Shown here: positions 1-9,809 of the stretch, in pieces
Layout of the letters: every line of letters starts with the position of its first letter
Position numbering within the stretch: the stretch's first letter is position 1
NCBI RefSeq assembly: GCF_014522305.1
Contig: NZ_CP041982.1
Coordinates: forward strand, 749,001 to 813,000
Direction: 5' to 3'
Origin: Lactobacillus sp. PV034
GTDB taxonomy: Bacteria; Bacillota; Bacilli; Lactobacillales; Lactobacillaceae
Length of the DNA: 64,000 bases
Translations under genes and position numbers: made by a program
The notes under the pieces: generated by a model
Database searches by the model: none
The model's input: only the letters and a program-made list of their open reading frames with translations
Told to the model about the DNA's origin: nothing

Positions 1-530
1 CATCCTGAATAAATAGTAAAAATTAGTGCAATGTATAGTAAAATTGTTCCAATATAGAAAAAGTTTCCAACGAGTAAAAAAATAATTGCTAGCATTTGAC
101 AGGTAGTCTTAATTTTTCCTGGCATTTTAGCTGCTATAACTTCACCATTATTTTCCACTACTATCTCGCGTAAACCACTAACTGCTAATTCCCGACAAAC
201 TATAATAGCAATTACCCAGGCTGGAGCTTGCCAACTTGAATTAGAATACAAATATACTAAAAATACAAATGCTGTCATAGTAAGCATTTTGTCTGCAATA
301 GGATCAGCAAATTTACCGAAATTTGTAACCAAATTTCTTGCACGTGCTATATGGCCATCTAGCCAATCTGTAAATGAGGCTAAGGCAAAGACAACAGCAG
401 CAATTACCCAACTCCAAGTTAAGTGCCATTGCCCAACATCTATTCCTGCATGACCACCAAAAATAATAATTAGCATAAAAACAGGAATTAATATAATTCT
501 AAATACAGTTAATTTATTTGGTAAATTCAT
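1..530 (-). CDS. pgsA: PgsA phosphatidylglycerophosphate synthase, cut by window edge
   Basis: Integral membrane enzyme that joins CDP-diacylglycerol and glycerol-3-phosphate to make phosphatidylglycerol phosphate, the precursor of phosphatidylglycerol and cardiolipin. I translated the 176 codons in the window: the protein starts MNLPNKLTVFRI and carries the CDP-alcohol phosphotransferase signature DG-x2-AR-x8-G-x3-D-x3-D (seen as DGHIAR, then FGKFADPIAD), followed by several hydrophobic segments. The C-terminus is missing beyond position 1. The ATG overlaps the stop of the rodZ-like gene by one base (TAATG), so the two are translationally coupled; ymfM-pgsA is also a common order in Firmicutes. 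Identification is firm. Confidence 0.93.
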   Translation of the reverse strand, partial: MNLPNKLTVFRIILIPVFMLIIIFGGHAGIDVGQWHLTWSWVIAAVVFALASFTDWLDGHIARARNLVTNFGKFADPIADKMLTMTAFVFLVYLYSNSSWQAPAWVIAIIVCRELAVSGLREIVVENNGEVIAAKMPGKIKTTCQMLAIIFLLVGNFFYIGTILLYIALIFTIYSG

Positions 531-1648
531 TATTGGTTCGTTTTGCCTCCAGCATTAGTTTGCGTTTGTCCACTACTTTGATTACTTTGACTTGCTTGTT
601 CTGTAGTTGAGCTTGATGGTTGTGTTTGTTGTGATTGAACTGGCTGTCTTGTTTGTGATTCTCTAGTTGATGCACTATTTTGATTACTACTACTTTGAGT
701 AGTTTGACTATTTTGGCTCACATTAGAATTACTAGTAGTATTATTAGAACTACTATATTGATTATAGCTACTATTAGTTTGAGTATTTGCAGAATTTTGA
801 CTAGTATCAGCAGTTCTAAAAATAAAGTTAATTGTCATCGAAGCAGCTGGATTAGTCTCATCCTGAGCTTTAACTCTCTTACCATCTAAAGTCAATTTGG
901 TAGATTGAGTATTACTAAAGAGAACCGATACATTTTGTACATCTTTAGCTAAGCGAATAGTATGGGAATCATTACTACGAAGAGTACCTTGCCAAACTAC
1001 ACTACCATTAACCATAACTTGTGCATATGTTGATGTAGCGCCAGTAGCAAGTTTTAGATCACGATTACGTGCTTTACTCCAGTCTCGTACTCGATAAGTA
1101 TTATTACCTAAACTTTCAAGTCTAATCTTTGAAGTTGAGGTACTCTTTTTAGGTGTCTTCTTCGACTTCTTGGGTGACTCTGAAGATGAAGAAACCGTGA
1201 CATTATTTGCTTGATTTGCAGATTGTTGATTTGCAGTACCAGTGAAGAAATGGCTATAAAGCAAATAAACTACAAAAATCACTAAGAAAATTCCAATAAT
1301 TGCAGCTGCTTTTGGAAGATAAGCACGCCATAAGCCCTTTTTATTATTGGTTGTACGGCGTACTTCTTCACGCTTATTATCAATAGAATTTTCTACATAT
1401 TCTTCTGGTTTTGATTCAGGTACATCGGCGTGTAAATCATTTAATAATTCATTTCCGTTTAAACCGACTACTTGAGCATATTGTTTAATAAATGCACGTG
1501 CATAAAAATCACCAGGAAGTTGATCAAAATCATTATTTTCTAAGGCTTCAAGATAACGATATTGAATCTTAGTAATTTTTTCAATATCTTTAAGCGACAT
1601 TCCCTTTTCTTCTCTTGCTTTACGAAGTTTATCACCAATATCAGACAT
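530..1648 (-). CDS. rodZ: RodZ/YmfM-like HTH membrane protein
   Basis: A 372-residue homologue of the cell-shape protein RodZ. Residues about 1-70 form a Cro/HTH_25-type helix-turn-helix (KLRKAREEKGMSLKDIEKIT). Residues about 112-135 are one transmembrane helix after a basic stretch. A DUF4115-type beta domain follows (about 175-275, with VMVNGSVVWQGTL). The last 100 residues are very rich in Ser, Asn, Gln and Thr, like an exported flexible tail. In the family the HTH domain touches MreB in the cytoplasm and the outer part faces the wall. The gene is followed by pgsA and sits downstream of ymfF-ymfH-ymfI, as in B. subtilis. The long low-complexity tail is the only odd trait. Confidence 0.85.
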   Translation of the reverse strand: MSDIGDKLRKAREEKGMSLKDIEKITKIQYRYLEALENNDFDQLPGDFYARAFIKQYAQVVGLNGNELLNDLHADVPESKPEEYVENSIDNKREEVRRTTNNKKGLWRAYLPKAAAIIGIFLVIFVVYLLYSHFFTGTANQQSANQANNVTVSSSSESPKKSKKTPKKSTSTSKIRLESLGNNTYRVRDWSKARNRDLKLATGATSTYAQVMVNGSVVWQGTLRSNDSHTIRLAKDVQNVSVLFSNTQSTKLTLDGKRVKAQDETNPAASMTINFIFRTADTSQNSANTQTNSSYNQYSSSNNTTSNSNVSQNSQTTQSSSNQNSASTRESQTRQPVQSQQTQPSSSTTEQASQSNQSSGQTQTNAGGKTNQ

Positions 1649-1703
1649 AATAACCTCTCAATTCTCGTAATTTACTTAGAGTATAACAAATTTTGCGCTT
1701 TGA

Positions 1704-2432
1704 TTAAACAAGCCAGCCACCATCAATGTAAATCGTTTGACCAGTAAGATAATCTGCCTGAGGAGAAAGCAAATTTTTTACCCAAAACGAAATATCTCTA
1801 GGTACTGCTAATCGATTAACTGGAATTTCATCTTTAACTTCTTCTATAACATCTGCAGAAAAAATTTCATTCATTGGTGTGTCTACTGCCCCTGGAGCTA
1901 GAACATTTACCGTTAAATTATTCATGGCCACCTCACGTGCATATGCCTGGACAAATCGAGAAATTCCACTCTTACTTGCACTGTATACACTTTCCAAGGC
2001 ACTTCCTTGTTTTCCATAAACTGACCCCAAATAAATAATTCTGCTATGTTCGCGAGATAAAAGTAAAGGGGTCAAAAGTTTTGTCAACTTAATAGGCGTA
2101 ACCATGTTAATCTTCAAAATTTTTTCTATGGTTGTAAGAGATTGAGCAGATAAAAAATTATAATCAGTTATTCCCTGTGCAAAAATAACTGCATTAATTG
2201 AAAATATTCCTTTACTTAGGTTAATAAATTTTTCATCGGGGTCAAGAAAAGATAATTGCAAAAGGAAAAATTCTTGTTGGGGATATAATTTTACTAATTT
2301 CTTTTGTATTTGTTTGGCCCTCAACTCATTCTTTTCAAAATGTAAATATAAGGACCACCCTGCTTCAGCTAAGTCAAAAGCAATTTCTTGCCCAATTCCA
2401 CCTGTTGCCCCAAAAATAATTGCTCGTTTCAT
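1704..2432 (-). CDS. ymfI: Short-chain dehydrogenase/reductase (YmfI type)
   Basis: A 242-residue NAD(P)-dependent oxidoreductase of the classical SDR fold. It has the N-terminal dinucleotide motif GATGGIGQ at residues 8-15, the NMVT segment, a catalytic YSASK motif near residue 151 and the C-terminal SDR signature TGQTIYIDGGW. The substrate cannot be told from sequence; FabG-like activity on acyl chains is possible but the genome context (between the M16 proteins and RodZ) matches the uncharacterised ymfI of Bacillus. The start codon overlaps the end of ymfH by 4 bases (ATGA), so it belongs to the same operon. Confidence 0.85.
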   Translation of the reverse strand: MKRAIIFGATGGIGQEIAFDLAEAGWSLYLHFEKNELRAKQIQKKLVKLYPQQEFFLLQLSFLDPDEKFINLSKGIFSINAVIFAQGITDYNFLSAQSLTTIEKILKINMVTPIKLTKLLTPLLLSREHSRIIYLGSVYGKQGSALESVYSASKSGISRFVQAYAREVAMNNLTVNVLAPGAVDTPMNEIFSADVIEEVKDEIPVNRLAVPRDISFWVKNLLSPQADYLTGQTIYIDGGWLV

Positions 2433-3667
2433 TCTTCAATTTCTTTCTCAAGAATAGTAGAAAAAATCTCACTACTATTTAAAATTTTTTCATATATTTG
2501 ACAAAATTCACTAAACCCAATAGTTTGAATTTTTTGGTATAATTCAGATCTACTTTCCCCGTCTAATGAATATTCAGCCTCTTCTATTGCTAGATTTTCA
2601 ATCTGATCACACTCACGAATATTATTAGCAAGAAAAATTTTTCTCTGTAAATTAAAATTACTCTCAACAATACTTCCAAATTGCACTTGACGCTTTATTT
2701 CATTTAGTAGTTTTTCTGGTTTATCACTCGAACCACTAATGATTGCATAGTTTCCCTGTCTGGTATAAGTCACATTAATAGACAGTGGCGTTGCAAGCAA
2801 TTCAGCCTTTTGAGCTTCTTCAAACCATATACTACTAGCCCCTAAGCGTGCTTCCAACATCATTTCAACTAAAATTTGAACTTGACCTTTTGTTAAGGGC
2901 AAACCTAATGAATAAAAATCTGGTAATTTAATCCCAACTCCTATCATAGGAATGTTAGCACTCCCCTTAATCCTGCCATCTTTTATCTTCGACGATTGCA
3001 CATCTTGCCAAGAATTCTTTCTTTTTTTCAAAGATCTAAAATACTTTTCCTGTAATTTGCCTACTTCACGCAAAATCTCGTGGGCTTGATTTTTACTAAA
3101 GCCCCCGCAAGCCACAAATTCTAAATTACCACTATAGTAATTTTTCGCATATATTTTACTTAAGATCTCAGGAGTCATTTTCTGTAATGATAAAGATGTA
3201 CCAGTTAAGTCTTCAGCTAAATTAGTTTTTGGATACATTTTTCCAAAAAGATCATGATTTAATTGCCAACTTGGCTCATCTTGATACATTGCAAGTTCCT
3301 GGGAAATAATTTGCGCCTCTTTTTTTACATTTTTTTCTGTAAAATGAGTTGTTCCTACCAGTTCAAACAAAAGCGGAATAACTTGACGCCAATGCTCTAA
3401 AAATTCAACATAAAACATTGTTTCATTGTATGATGTAAAGGCATTAGTGATCGCATTTAAAGCTTCAATTCTTTTTGAAATATCTCCAGTAGTTTTCGCA
3501 TATAATTTATGTTCTAAAAAGTGTGCTCCCCCACTTAATTCTTGTGTGTCACTTCCACCAAAATCTACAATAATTCCCATAAATTTTTTATAGAACTTAG
3601 GTCGACAGATTACTTGAGCCTTAAATCCTGAAGGAAAAGTGCGTTTAAATACTTCTAAATTTCTCAT
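2429..3667 (-). CDS. ymfH: M16 family zinc protease YmfH (active-type subunit)
   Basis: Pitrilysin/insulinase-like peptidase of about 412 residues. The inverted zinc motif HxxEH is present (HFLEH near residue 50), with a downstream glutamate-rich helix typical of the third ligand region, so this subunit should be catalytic. It is paired with YmfF, which lacks the motif; M16B enzymes often act as such active/inactive pairs. I place the start at the ATG at 3667; an in-frame TTG at 3676 is an alternative and neither has a strong ribosome binding site. It overlaps ymfF by 4 bases. Confidence 0.85.
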   Translation of the reverse strand: MRNLEVFKRTFPSGFKAQVICRPKFYKKFMGIIVDFGGSDTQELSGGAHFLEHKLYAKTTGDISKRIEALNAITNAFTSYNETMFYVEFLEHWRQVIPLLFELVGTTHFTEKNVKKEAQIISQELAMYQDEPSWQLNHDLFGKMYPKTNLAEDLTGTSLSLQKMTPEILSKIYAKNYYSGNLEFVACGGFSKNQAHEILREVGKLQEKYFRSLKKRKNSWQDVQSSKIKDGRIKGSANIPMIGVGIKLPDFYSLGLPLTKGQVQILVEMMLEARLGASSIWFEEAQKAELLATPLSINVTYTRQGNYAIISGSSDKPEKLLNEIKRQVQFGSIVESNFNLQRKIFLANNIRECDQIENLAIEEAEYSLDGESRSELYQKIQTIGFSEFCQIYEKILNSSEIFSTILEKEIEE

Positions 3668-4878
3668 TTTAAACAATAGCTTTCATTCAAAAATAATGAT
3701 TGAGCAAATTGAGTTAATTTCTTCTCATTAAAGTTCATCACTTTATTTATTCGATCATCAATAGTTAAATTTCTGCCCCTTAAAGAATTTGCTAGCATTT
3801 GCATCAATAGCACATTCTCTTGATCTTTATTTTCATGATACATGCGTTTTAATGCTCTTTGAGCCTTATTAAATAGTTCAGTATCAATTTTGCCAGCGGC
3901 AACTTCTTTAAGAACAGTTTTAATTTGTTTTTTAGTCTCAGCTAGCTTATTATAATTGATTCCTGTTGAAATCAAAAATAAAGAGTTATCTAATAAATTA
4001 TCTGCATCAATTGCATAAGCCGCTCCCATTTTTTCCCGAATCGTAGCAAATAACTTTGAAGATTCGTCTCCTGCCAAATACTGACTTAAGATAATTCCGC
4101 CAAACTGGCGCAGATCAGATGATAATTTATTTGGATAACCAAAGCCAAGTAATAATTGTGCCTGTTCATGGTTTCCCGCTTCAACTTTTTTAATTGGATC
4201 ATACTTTGCAATAATGGAAAGATTTTCAACACTAAAGGATTGTGAAAACCCAGGCCAATCTAGTTTTTCTTGAAGTAAATCTGTAATCAACTTCGGACTT
4301 TCAACTAAGCCTAAACAAATTGCTGGTTTTTCCTTTAAAGTTTTAAAAAAATTCTTTATCTGCAGGACAGTACATTTTTTTATAACTTCTAAATCACCAA
4401 AAATATTCTCAGAATACTCCGGTAGATTACGGTACCAATATTGATAAAAACGATTCAAGGCATAATTTGCTGGGATGTCTAAGTATTGTGTTCTGACACT
4501 AATAAGTTGACTCTTTGCTAAATAGAGTAAAGATGGATTAAAAAGTGGATTTTTAATAATATCCACAAAAGTTTCAATAATCTTTTGATAATTATAATCT
4601 GGATTTAAAACTTCCTTGGGTTCAATAAAGTTAATTACATAAAATAAAATTATTTGATTTCCAAAAACCTGCGGGAAAATTGCTAATTGTGCATCATAAT
4701 ATTCTTCTAGAGCTTTAGCTTGAATGCTAATTCCAGGATATCTAGCACTCGCATTATTTTGCATAACTGCTAATATATTTGCCAATGCAAGATTCTCTTG
4801 AGTTAAAGGTAAGCGCAAAAAACAGCCCAAAGTGGCTGTTTTAAATTTTGAATTATGCTCAATTTGAATATTAGTCAT
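3664..4878 (-). CDS. ymfF: M16 family protease-like YmfF (no zinc motif)
   Basis: A 404-residue M16 family protein with the overall two-domain pattern of the family but no HxxEH zinc site: the corresponding N-terminal region reads LRLPLTQENLALANILAVM. It is therefore likely the non-catalytic partner of YmfH, helping to bind substrate. Features such as GFGYPNKLS and the ATIREKMGAAYAI segment (the family's R/Y substrate-binding region) are present. It lies directly after ftsK with two bases between stop and start and overlaps ymfH, so all three are probably co-transcribed. Confidence 0.82.
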   Translation of the reverse strand: MTNIQIEHNSKFKTATLGCFLRLPLTQENLALANILAVMQNNASARYPGISIQAKALEEYYDAQLAIFPQVFGNQIILFYVINFIEPKEVLNPDYNYQKIIETFVDIIKNPLFNPSLLYLAKSQLISVRTQYLDIPANYALNRFYQYWYRNLPEYSENIFGDLEVIKKCTVLQIKNFFKTLKEKPAICLGLVESPKLITDLLQEKLDWPGFSQSFSVENLSIIAKYDPIKKVEAGNHEQAQLLLGFGYPNKLSSDLRQFGGIILSQYLAGDESSKLFATIREKMGAAYAIDADNLLDNSLFLISTGINYNKLAETKKQIKTVLKEVAAGKIDTELFNKAQRALKRMYHENKDQENVLLMQMLANSLRGRNLTIDDRINKVMNFNEKKLTQFAQSLFLNESYCLK

Positions 4879-4880
4879 TG

Positions 4881-7373
4881 TTAACTATCTCCATCTTCTT
4901 CAGGAGGAATTAGAACTTGCCGAGGCTTCGATCCTTCTGACGGTCCCACAATTCCTTTAGCTTCCATCGTATCTACAATTCTGGCTGCCCTGTTATATCC
5001 AATTCTAAATCTTCTTTGCAACATCGAAACACTTGCAGATTGCTGTTTTCGAACTAGCTCAACTGCTTGTTGATAAAATTCATCATCCGGTTCGTCACTA
5101 TCTTCATCCCCATTTCCATCCTGCTGAGAAGGAATCATAGTTTCATCATATTCAGCTTCTTGCTGTTGTTTTACCCATTCAACTACTTTTTCAACTTCAT
5201 CTACGGAAATAAAAGCTCCTTGAACACGCTCAGGTTTTGAAGCGCCAATTGGTAAAAAGAGCATATCTCCGCGACCAAGTAATTTTTCTGCACCAACTTG
5301 ATCTAAAATTGTGCGTGAATCGACTCCACTTGATACTGCAAAGGCAATACGAGATGGAACATTCGCCTTAATCAATCCGGTAATAACATCTACACTTGGA
5401 CGTTGAGTAGCCAAGATCATATGTATACCAGCCGCTCTTGCCATTTGAGCTAAGCGAACAATGGCATCTTCTACATCATGACCAGCTACCATCATTAAGT
5501 CACTCAACTCATCTACTATTACTACAATGTATGGCAGTTTTTCCATTACTGGATTATCTTTATCTTGATTATTTTCATCAACCTTTTGGTTATATTCGGT
5601 TATGTTTCGAACGCCTCCAGCAGCAAAAAGCTTATAACGTCGTTCCATTTCTTTAACAGTTTTTCTCAATGCATTTGCCGCTAACTTGGCATCTGTAACC
5701 ACAGGAATTAACAAGTGAGGAATACCGTTATAAACGGATAATTCGACCATCTTAGGATCAATTAAAACCAATTTTACGTCTTCAGGATGTGATTTCATTA
5801 GGATACTAGTAATAATTGTATTAATCGCTACTGATTTACCCGATCCCGTTGATCCCGCAATTAATAAGTGTGGCATCTTTCTTAGATCAGCAGAAATTAT
5901 TTCCCCGGTAACATTTTTTCCTAAAGGAACTGTTAAATCAGATGACTTAGATTTTTTATCTTGATGCATCATTGCATCTTTAAAGGATACAGCTGATGTC
6001 GTACGGTTGGGAACCTCAATTCCAATCAAGGGTTTACCCGGAATTGGTGCTTCAATTCTAATATCTTTAGCAGCTAAAGCAAGAGCTAAATCATCAGCTA
6101 AATTAACTATTCTACTTACTTTAACACCAACTGCAGGTTGAACTTCATAACGCGTAACAGTAGGTCCTAAAACAGCCTTTTTAACATTGACATCCACCCC
6201 AAAACTCTTAAATGTAGATTCTAACACTTGAGTATTCTGCTGAATCAATTTCTTATCTTGGGATTGATCAACATTTTGAATCGGCGCTAATAAATCAAGC
6301 GGCGGGAGAACATAATTCTCATTATGATTGTTTACGGCTAATTTAGTATCAAAATCTCCATGATCAACACCACTGAGTTCCTGACGAATTTTATTATCTT
6401 CATCAGCGAAAGAATGCGATTTTGGTAAATCGCCTTCAACGTTTTGGTGTTGAATTATTGGTGATTTATTTTGCAAATCAGATTTTGGAGATACAAGAGA
6501 ATTTTCTGATACAGCATCTTCTGATAGATGTTCACTAGAATCTTCAATTGGAATTGGTTTAAAGGGATCTTCTTCACTTAAACCAAGATTTTCTTGAGGC
6601 AGCTTATCTAAATTATCAATTTTAGTTTGCTCATGAAAATCTGCTGTATTTGGAAGAAAATCATCATCAGAGTCATAAGGATCTCTTAAATTTTTTCGGT
6701 TATCTTTTTGCTGTTCTCTTTTTTCGACAAAATCAGAATAAGTATTTTGAATTTTATCACTAATTACATTACCAGCAGCCTTATTCTTCTGAATAAATAA
6801 TTGCGAAACTTTTTGAAAAATTCTTACAATATCAGCAAATTTCACATTAAAGATCATTAAAATACCGCAAATAATTCCGCAAACAGCCAGTGTCAAAGCA
6901 CCAAGATGACCAAAAATTGGGAAAATTATTTGATAAAGGACAGTTCCAATCAATCCTCCGCCAACGCTAGTAGTGTTTTGGCCTCGAGCAAATTCACCAT
7001 CAATGATATTAACAAAACTGTTAACGAAATCATGATTAATCATTAGATCTTTAAAGAAATTACTACTTTGCCAGAGCATAACGCCACCATAAGCTAGAAT
7101 AACGCCACTACTTCGTTTAATTCCAAGATGAGGCTTTTGATTATAAATAATCATTACTAAACCAACAATTCCTAAAATAAAACTCGCTAAATAATGTGTA
7201 TTACCTACTATAAAACGTAAACAGTTTACTAGCTGACGGCTAAAGATACCAAAGTGTAAGCAAGAGAAGATACTAATTAAGACTAATACGATACCAATCA
7301 AAACATTGGTCATATCTTGTTTTTGTTTTTTTGTATTATTTCTTCTCTTCTTTCTTTTCTTGCTCTTAGGCAT
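4881..7373 (-). CDS. ftsK: DNA translocase FtsK/SpoIIIE
   Basis: An 830-residue septal DNA pump that clears chromosomes through the closing division septum. The N-terminus is very basic (KKRKKRRNN), followed by four to five membrane helices within residues 20-180, an acidic and polar linker to about residue 350, and the RecA-like motor with Walker A GSTGSGKS near residue 505 and Walker B ([11 protein letters not shown]). The C-terminal gamma domain (winged helix, [21 protein letters not shown]) that reads KOPS/SRS sequences is intact. Length and domain order are normal for the family. First gene of the ymf block on this strand. Confidence 0.95.
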   Translation of the reverse strand: MPKSKKRKKRRNNTKKQKQDMTNVLIGIVLVLISIFSCLHFGIFSRQLVNCLRFIVGNTHYLASFILGIVGLVMIIYNQKPHLGIKRSSGVILAYGGVMLWQSSNFFKDLMINHDFVNSFVNIIDGEFARGQNTTSVGGGLIGTVLYQIIFPIFGHLGALTLAVCGIICGILMIFNVKFADIVRIFQKVSQLFIQKNKAAGNVISDKIQNTYSDFVEKREQQKDNRKNLRDPYDSDDDFLPNTADFHEQTKIDNLDKLPQENLGLSEEDPFKPIPIEDSSEHLSEDAVSENSLVSPKSDLQNKSPIIQHQNVEGDLPKSHSFADEDNKIRQELSGVDHGDFDTKLAVNNHNENYVLPPLDLLAPIQNVDQSQDKKLIQQNTQVLESTFKSFGVDVNVKKAVLGPTVTRYEVQPAVGVKVSRIVNLADDLALALAAKDIRIEAPIPGKPLIGIEVPNRTTSAVSFKDAMMHQDKKSKSSDLTVPLGKNVTGEIISADLRKMPHLLIAGSTGSGKSVAINTIITSILMKSHPEDVKLVLIDPKMVELSVYNGIPHLLIPVVTDAKLAANALRKTVKEMERRYKLFAAGGVRNITEYNQKVDENNQDKDNPVMEKLPYIVVIVDELSDLMMVAGHDVEDAIVRLAQMARAAGIHMILATQRPSVDVITGLIKANVPSRIAFAVSSGVDSRTILDQVGAEKLLGRGDMLFLPIGASKPERVQGAFISVDEVEKVVEWVKQQQEAEYDETMIPSQQDGNGDEDSDEPDDEFYQQAVELVRKQQSASVSMLQRRFRIGYNRAARIVDTMEAKGIVGPSEGSKPRQVLIPPEEDGDS

Positions 7374-7385
7374 AGGACATCCTTC

Positions 7386-7820
7386 CTAATTTTTATCAGA
7401 ATTTTGTTTCTCTTTAAATTTGAGTTGATCAAAATTTGATTTAAAGTTTAAATTTACCGGTTGTTCCATTGTAATTTGAGTTAGCTGATAAGTTAATGTT
7501 TCTATTTCTTCAACCAGAGGGCGTGAAATTAATTCATAGTCGTTTGGCTTTAAATCTCTTCCTTCTCCAAAATAATCAATTAGCTGAACAACTTGGCTTA
7601 CTAACCCTGATACAGTGAATTGTCCAGGCGCAGGTGCAACTTCAAAAGGAACTGCAACTTCAAAGAAGTGCCCAGACTTCCCTTCATACTGCTCACCTTG
7701 ATCATTAGTTTGAAATACTTGGCGAATAGATACATTTAAATCATTTTTTACCTTTAAAGTATCATTTAAATCATAATGAAAGTGCTGTACCAAGATAGGA
7801 GTCATTTTTTTAATTTCCAT
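7386..7820 (-). CDS. DUF1149 family protein
   Basis: A protein of about 144 residues of the DUF1149 family, conserved in Lactobacillales and without a known role. It is predicted to be soluble; GHFFEVAVPFEVAPAPGQF and a following VSQVVQL segment give a beta-rich middle like SecB-fold proteins, but this is only an impression. The ATG at 7820 has AGG eight bases upstream; a GTG at 7829 in the same frame is a weaker choice. It overlaps the end of trmL by 11 bases and ends 12 bases before ftsK, so it links trmL to the ftsK block. Confidence 0.7.
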   Translation of the reverse strand: MEIKKMTPILVQHFHYDLNDTLKVKNDLNVSIRQVFQTNDQGEQYEGKSGHFFEVAVPFEVAPAPGQFTVSGLVSQVVQLIDYFGEGRDLKPNDYELISRPLVEEIETLTYQLTQITMEQPVNLNFKSNFDQLKFKEKQNSDKN

Positions 7821-8376
7821 TATTTTCACCTAAATTTCGTTCATAACGCTCTGGACGATTATAATCATCTTTTAATTTATCATTTTCATAATGATGCGAC
7901 GTTTCTAAATTTGGAAATCCTTGTTGTCGTAAAGCTTCTAATAAAACCATAGCAACAGAATTAGATAAATTATAACATCTAATACTATCAGACATGGGAA
8001 TTCTCAAATTGCGCTCGTAATAATCACGCATGAATGTCTCAGGTAAACCTGTAGTTTCTTTTCCAAATACAAAATAATAATTTTTATTGGTGTCTGTATA
8101 ATCCACCTGAGCATAATTCTTTGATGAAAATTTTGAAATTAAATACATTTCATCATTTGGTCCTAGAGTATCTAAGAAAGCTTGTAAATCATCATGCAAG
8201 TGAATTTCAACTTTATCCCAATAATCTAATCCAGCTCTTTTCATTTTTTTATTATCAATTTGAAAACCTAGAGGTTCAATTAAGTCAAGAACCGTATTAG
8301 TTCCTGCACAGGTTCGGGCAATATTCCCTGTATTTGCTGGCATTACTGGTTCAAACAAAACAATATGATTAGTCAT
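7810..8376 (-). CDS. trmL: tRNA (cytidine/uridine-34 2'-O)-methyltransferase TrmL
   Basis: SPOUT (SpoU) family methyltransferase that modifies the wobble ribose of tRNA-Leu species. Family motifs are clear: EPVMPANTGNIARTC near the N-terminus, the knot-forming FGKETTGLPE and the C-terminal IPMSDSIRCYNLSNSVAMVLLEA. The true start is the ATG at 8376, which follows a strong GAGGGGG site; an upstream in-frame start at 8418 would run back through the terminator of the preceding gene. A C-terminal tail of about 30 charged residues extends beyond the core. Confidence 0.9.
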   Translation of the reverse strand: MTNHIVLFEPVMPANTGNIARTCAGTNTVLDLIEPLGFQIDNKKMKRAGLDYWDKVEIHLHDDLQAFLDTLGPNDEMYLISKFSSKNYAQVDYTDTNKNYYFVFGKETTGLPETFMRDYYERNLRIPMSDSIRCYNLSNSVAMVLLEALRQQGFPNLETSHHYENDKLKDDYNRPERYERNLGENNGN

Positions 8377-8390
8377 AAAATACCCCCTCG

Positions 8391-8428
8391 TAAAAAAACG
8401 TAGCACTTGGATTTTCAAGTACCACGTT
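8391..8428 (-). terminator. Rho-independent terminator of the AI-2E gene
   Basis: Imperfect inverted repeat with arms 8398-8409 and 8416-8427, loop of six bases, followed on the minus strand by seven T residues (8392-8398). It lies after the stop of the AI-2E family gene and just before the ribosome binding site of trmL. Confidence 0.75.
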
Positions 8429-8446
8429 AATTTGTTACCTACAATT

Positions 8447-9634
8447 CTACTCTTTTATTGATTTTTTATCATTACTTGAAGGCTTATTTTCGCTATATAG
8501 GGCTGAAATATTGCGATAATAGTTAAATAATCTAGTTAAAATAATTTTAATAACCGCATAAATTGGAATTGCAAAAATTACACCCCATAATCCTGAAACT
8601 GCACTTGCACCAATCAATAATAAAATAGTTGTTACAGGATTCATATTCATTTTGTTACCCATTACTAATGGAGAAATTAATCTTCCTTCAATGGTCTGTT
8701 CAATTGCGAATACAATAATCACTTTTAACAACATCATCGGAGAAGTCATAATTCCAATAATTAATGCTGGAATAAACGCAATAAAGGTACCAAAATAAGG
8801 AATTAAGTTCAAAAATCCTGCTAAAACAGCTAAAGTAATGCCATAGCGTAATCCAATAATTGAGTAGCCAATACTGAACATTACTCCTACCCAGAATGCT
8901 ACTGTTATTTGTCCACGAATATATGAGGCAATAGCATCATTAATATCATGCAATAAGCTTGCAAAGCTTTCCTGTAAACGTTTAGGAGCAAACTGAGCCA
9001 GGTAGGGTTTAAACTTGTGTCCATCCTTTAACATAATAAAAAGAACAAAAGGTGCGGTTAATAATGTCATTACAATCATAGTAATAACATTAACTGCATT
9101 AGTAACATTAGCCAAGGCAATATCAATACTATCCTTACTAGTAGTAAATAGCTTGCTTTGGGCAGTTGCAATTGCATCATTGATATTGCCCCTTACACTA
9201 TTTAAACGAGGATCATGCAGCATGTGATTAAAACTTTTTTGCGCATCTTTCCAATACTCCGGCCAATTATTAACTAATGATGTGGTTTGTTTTTGAACAA
9301 TTGGTACTAAAATGGCGATAATCCAAATAATTAACCCAATAACTAATAGAAATAGGATAATAATTGTGATAATTCGTGGAACATGCCATTTTTCCTCTAA
9401 AAAATCGACTAGTGGATTCATTAAATAAAACTGAATAGAAGCGACTAATAATGGGGGTAAAATAGCATAAAAAAAGGTCCAAACAGGATTTAAAATAAAA
9501 GATATTTTATTAAATACCAAAAGAATTAAAAAGAATAAAAGAATATTTAATAAAACTACGCTAAAACGATTATTTAAGAACCACTTAACAAATATGTTAT
9601 TCTTTGCTGACTCTTTATTTGTTTTTCTTTCCAT
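8447..9634 (-). CDS. AI-2E family transporter (YtvI/TqsA/PerM type)
   Basis: A polytopic membrane protein of about 395 residues in family PF01594. There are roughly eight hydrophobic helices, two near the N-terminus (VVLLNILLFFLILLVF), a long soluble stretch at about 110-170 and a cluster in the C-terminal half (GYSIIGLRYGITLAVLAG, LNLIPYFGTFIAF, typical of the family). Members have been linked to autoinducer-2 or small-metabolite export and to sodium/proton exchange, but the substrate cannot be predicted. Start taken at the ATG at 9634, with AAAGAG seven bases upstream; a TTG lies directly before it. Monocistronic, with its own terminator. Confidence 0.85.
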   Translation of the reverse strand: MERKTNKESAKNNIFVKWFLNNRFSVVLLNILLFFLILLVFNKISFILNPVWTFFYAILPPLLVASIQFYLMNPLVDFLEEKWHVPRIITIIILFLLVIGLIIWIIAILVPIVQKQTTSLVNNWPEYWKDAQKSFNHMLHDPRLNSVRGNINDAIATAQSKLFTTSKDSIDIALANVTNAVNVITMIVMTLLTAPFVLFIMLKDGHKFKPYLAQFAPKRLQESFASLLHDINDAIASYIRGQITVAFWVGVMFSIGYSIIGLRYGITLAVLAGFLNLIPYFGTFIAFIPALIIGIMTSPMMLLKVIIVFAIEQTIEGRLISPLVMGNKMNMNPVTTILLLIGASAVSGLWGVIFAIPIYAVIKIILTRLFNYYRNISALYSENKPSSNDKKSIKE

Positions 9635-9767
9635 CAACTAACTCTTTCATATTATAAATAATTCTAATGTGTAATTATGAAAATTAACTAATGTCTTAAT
9701 AAATTTTACCATAAAACTCAACTTGTTTTTTTGACCTTCTTAACTTACAAATCTTACTTACTAAATG

Positions 9768-9776
9768 TGATATACT
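9768..9776 (+). promoter_or_regulatory. Extended -10 promoter for the lactonase gene
   Basis: TGATATACT, a TGN-extended -10 hexamer, lies 34 bases before the ATG at 9810. No good -35 hexamer is at the usual distance (TTACAA is 20 bases upstream), which is acceptable for an extended -10 promoter. Confidence 0.5.
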
Positions 9777-9809
9777 GCTATTAAATTATTAGATGGAAAG
9801 GAATCTTAT

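Noticed and set aside
3664-4878. YmfF as a decayed pseudogene because it lacks HxxEH
   Set aside because: The frame is full length and overlaps its partner; inactive M16 partners are a normal state in this family.
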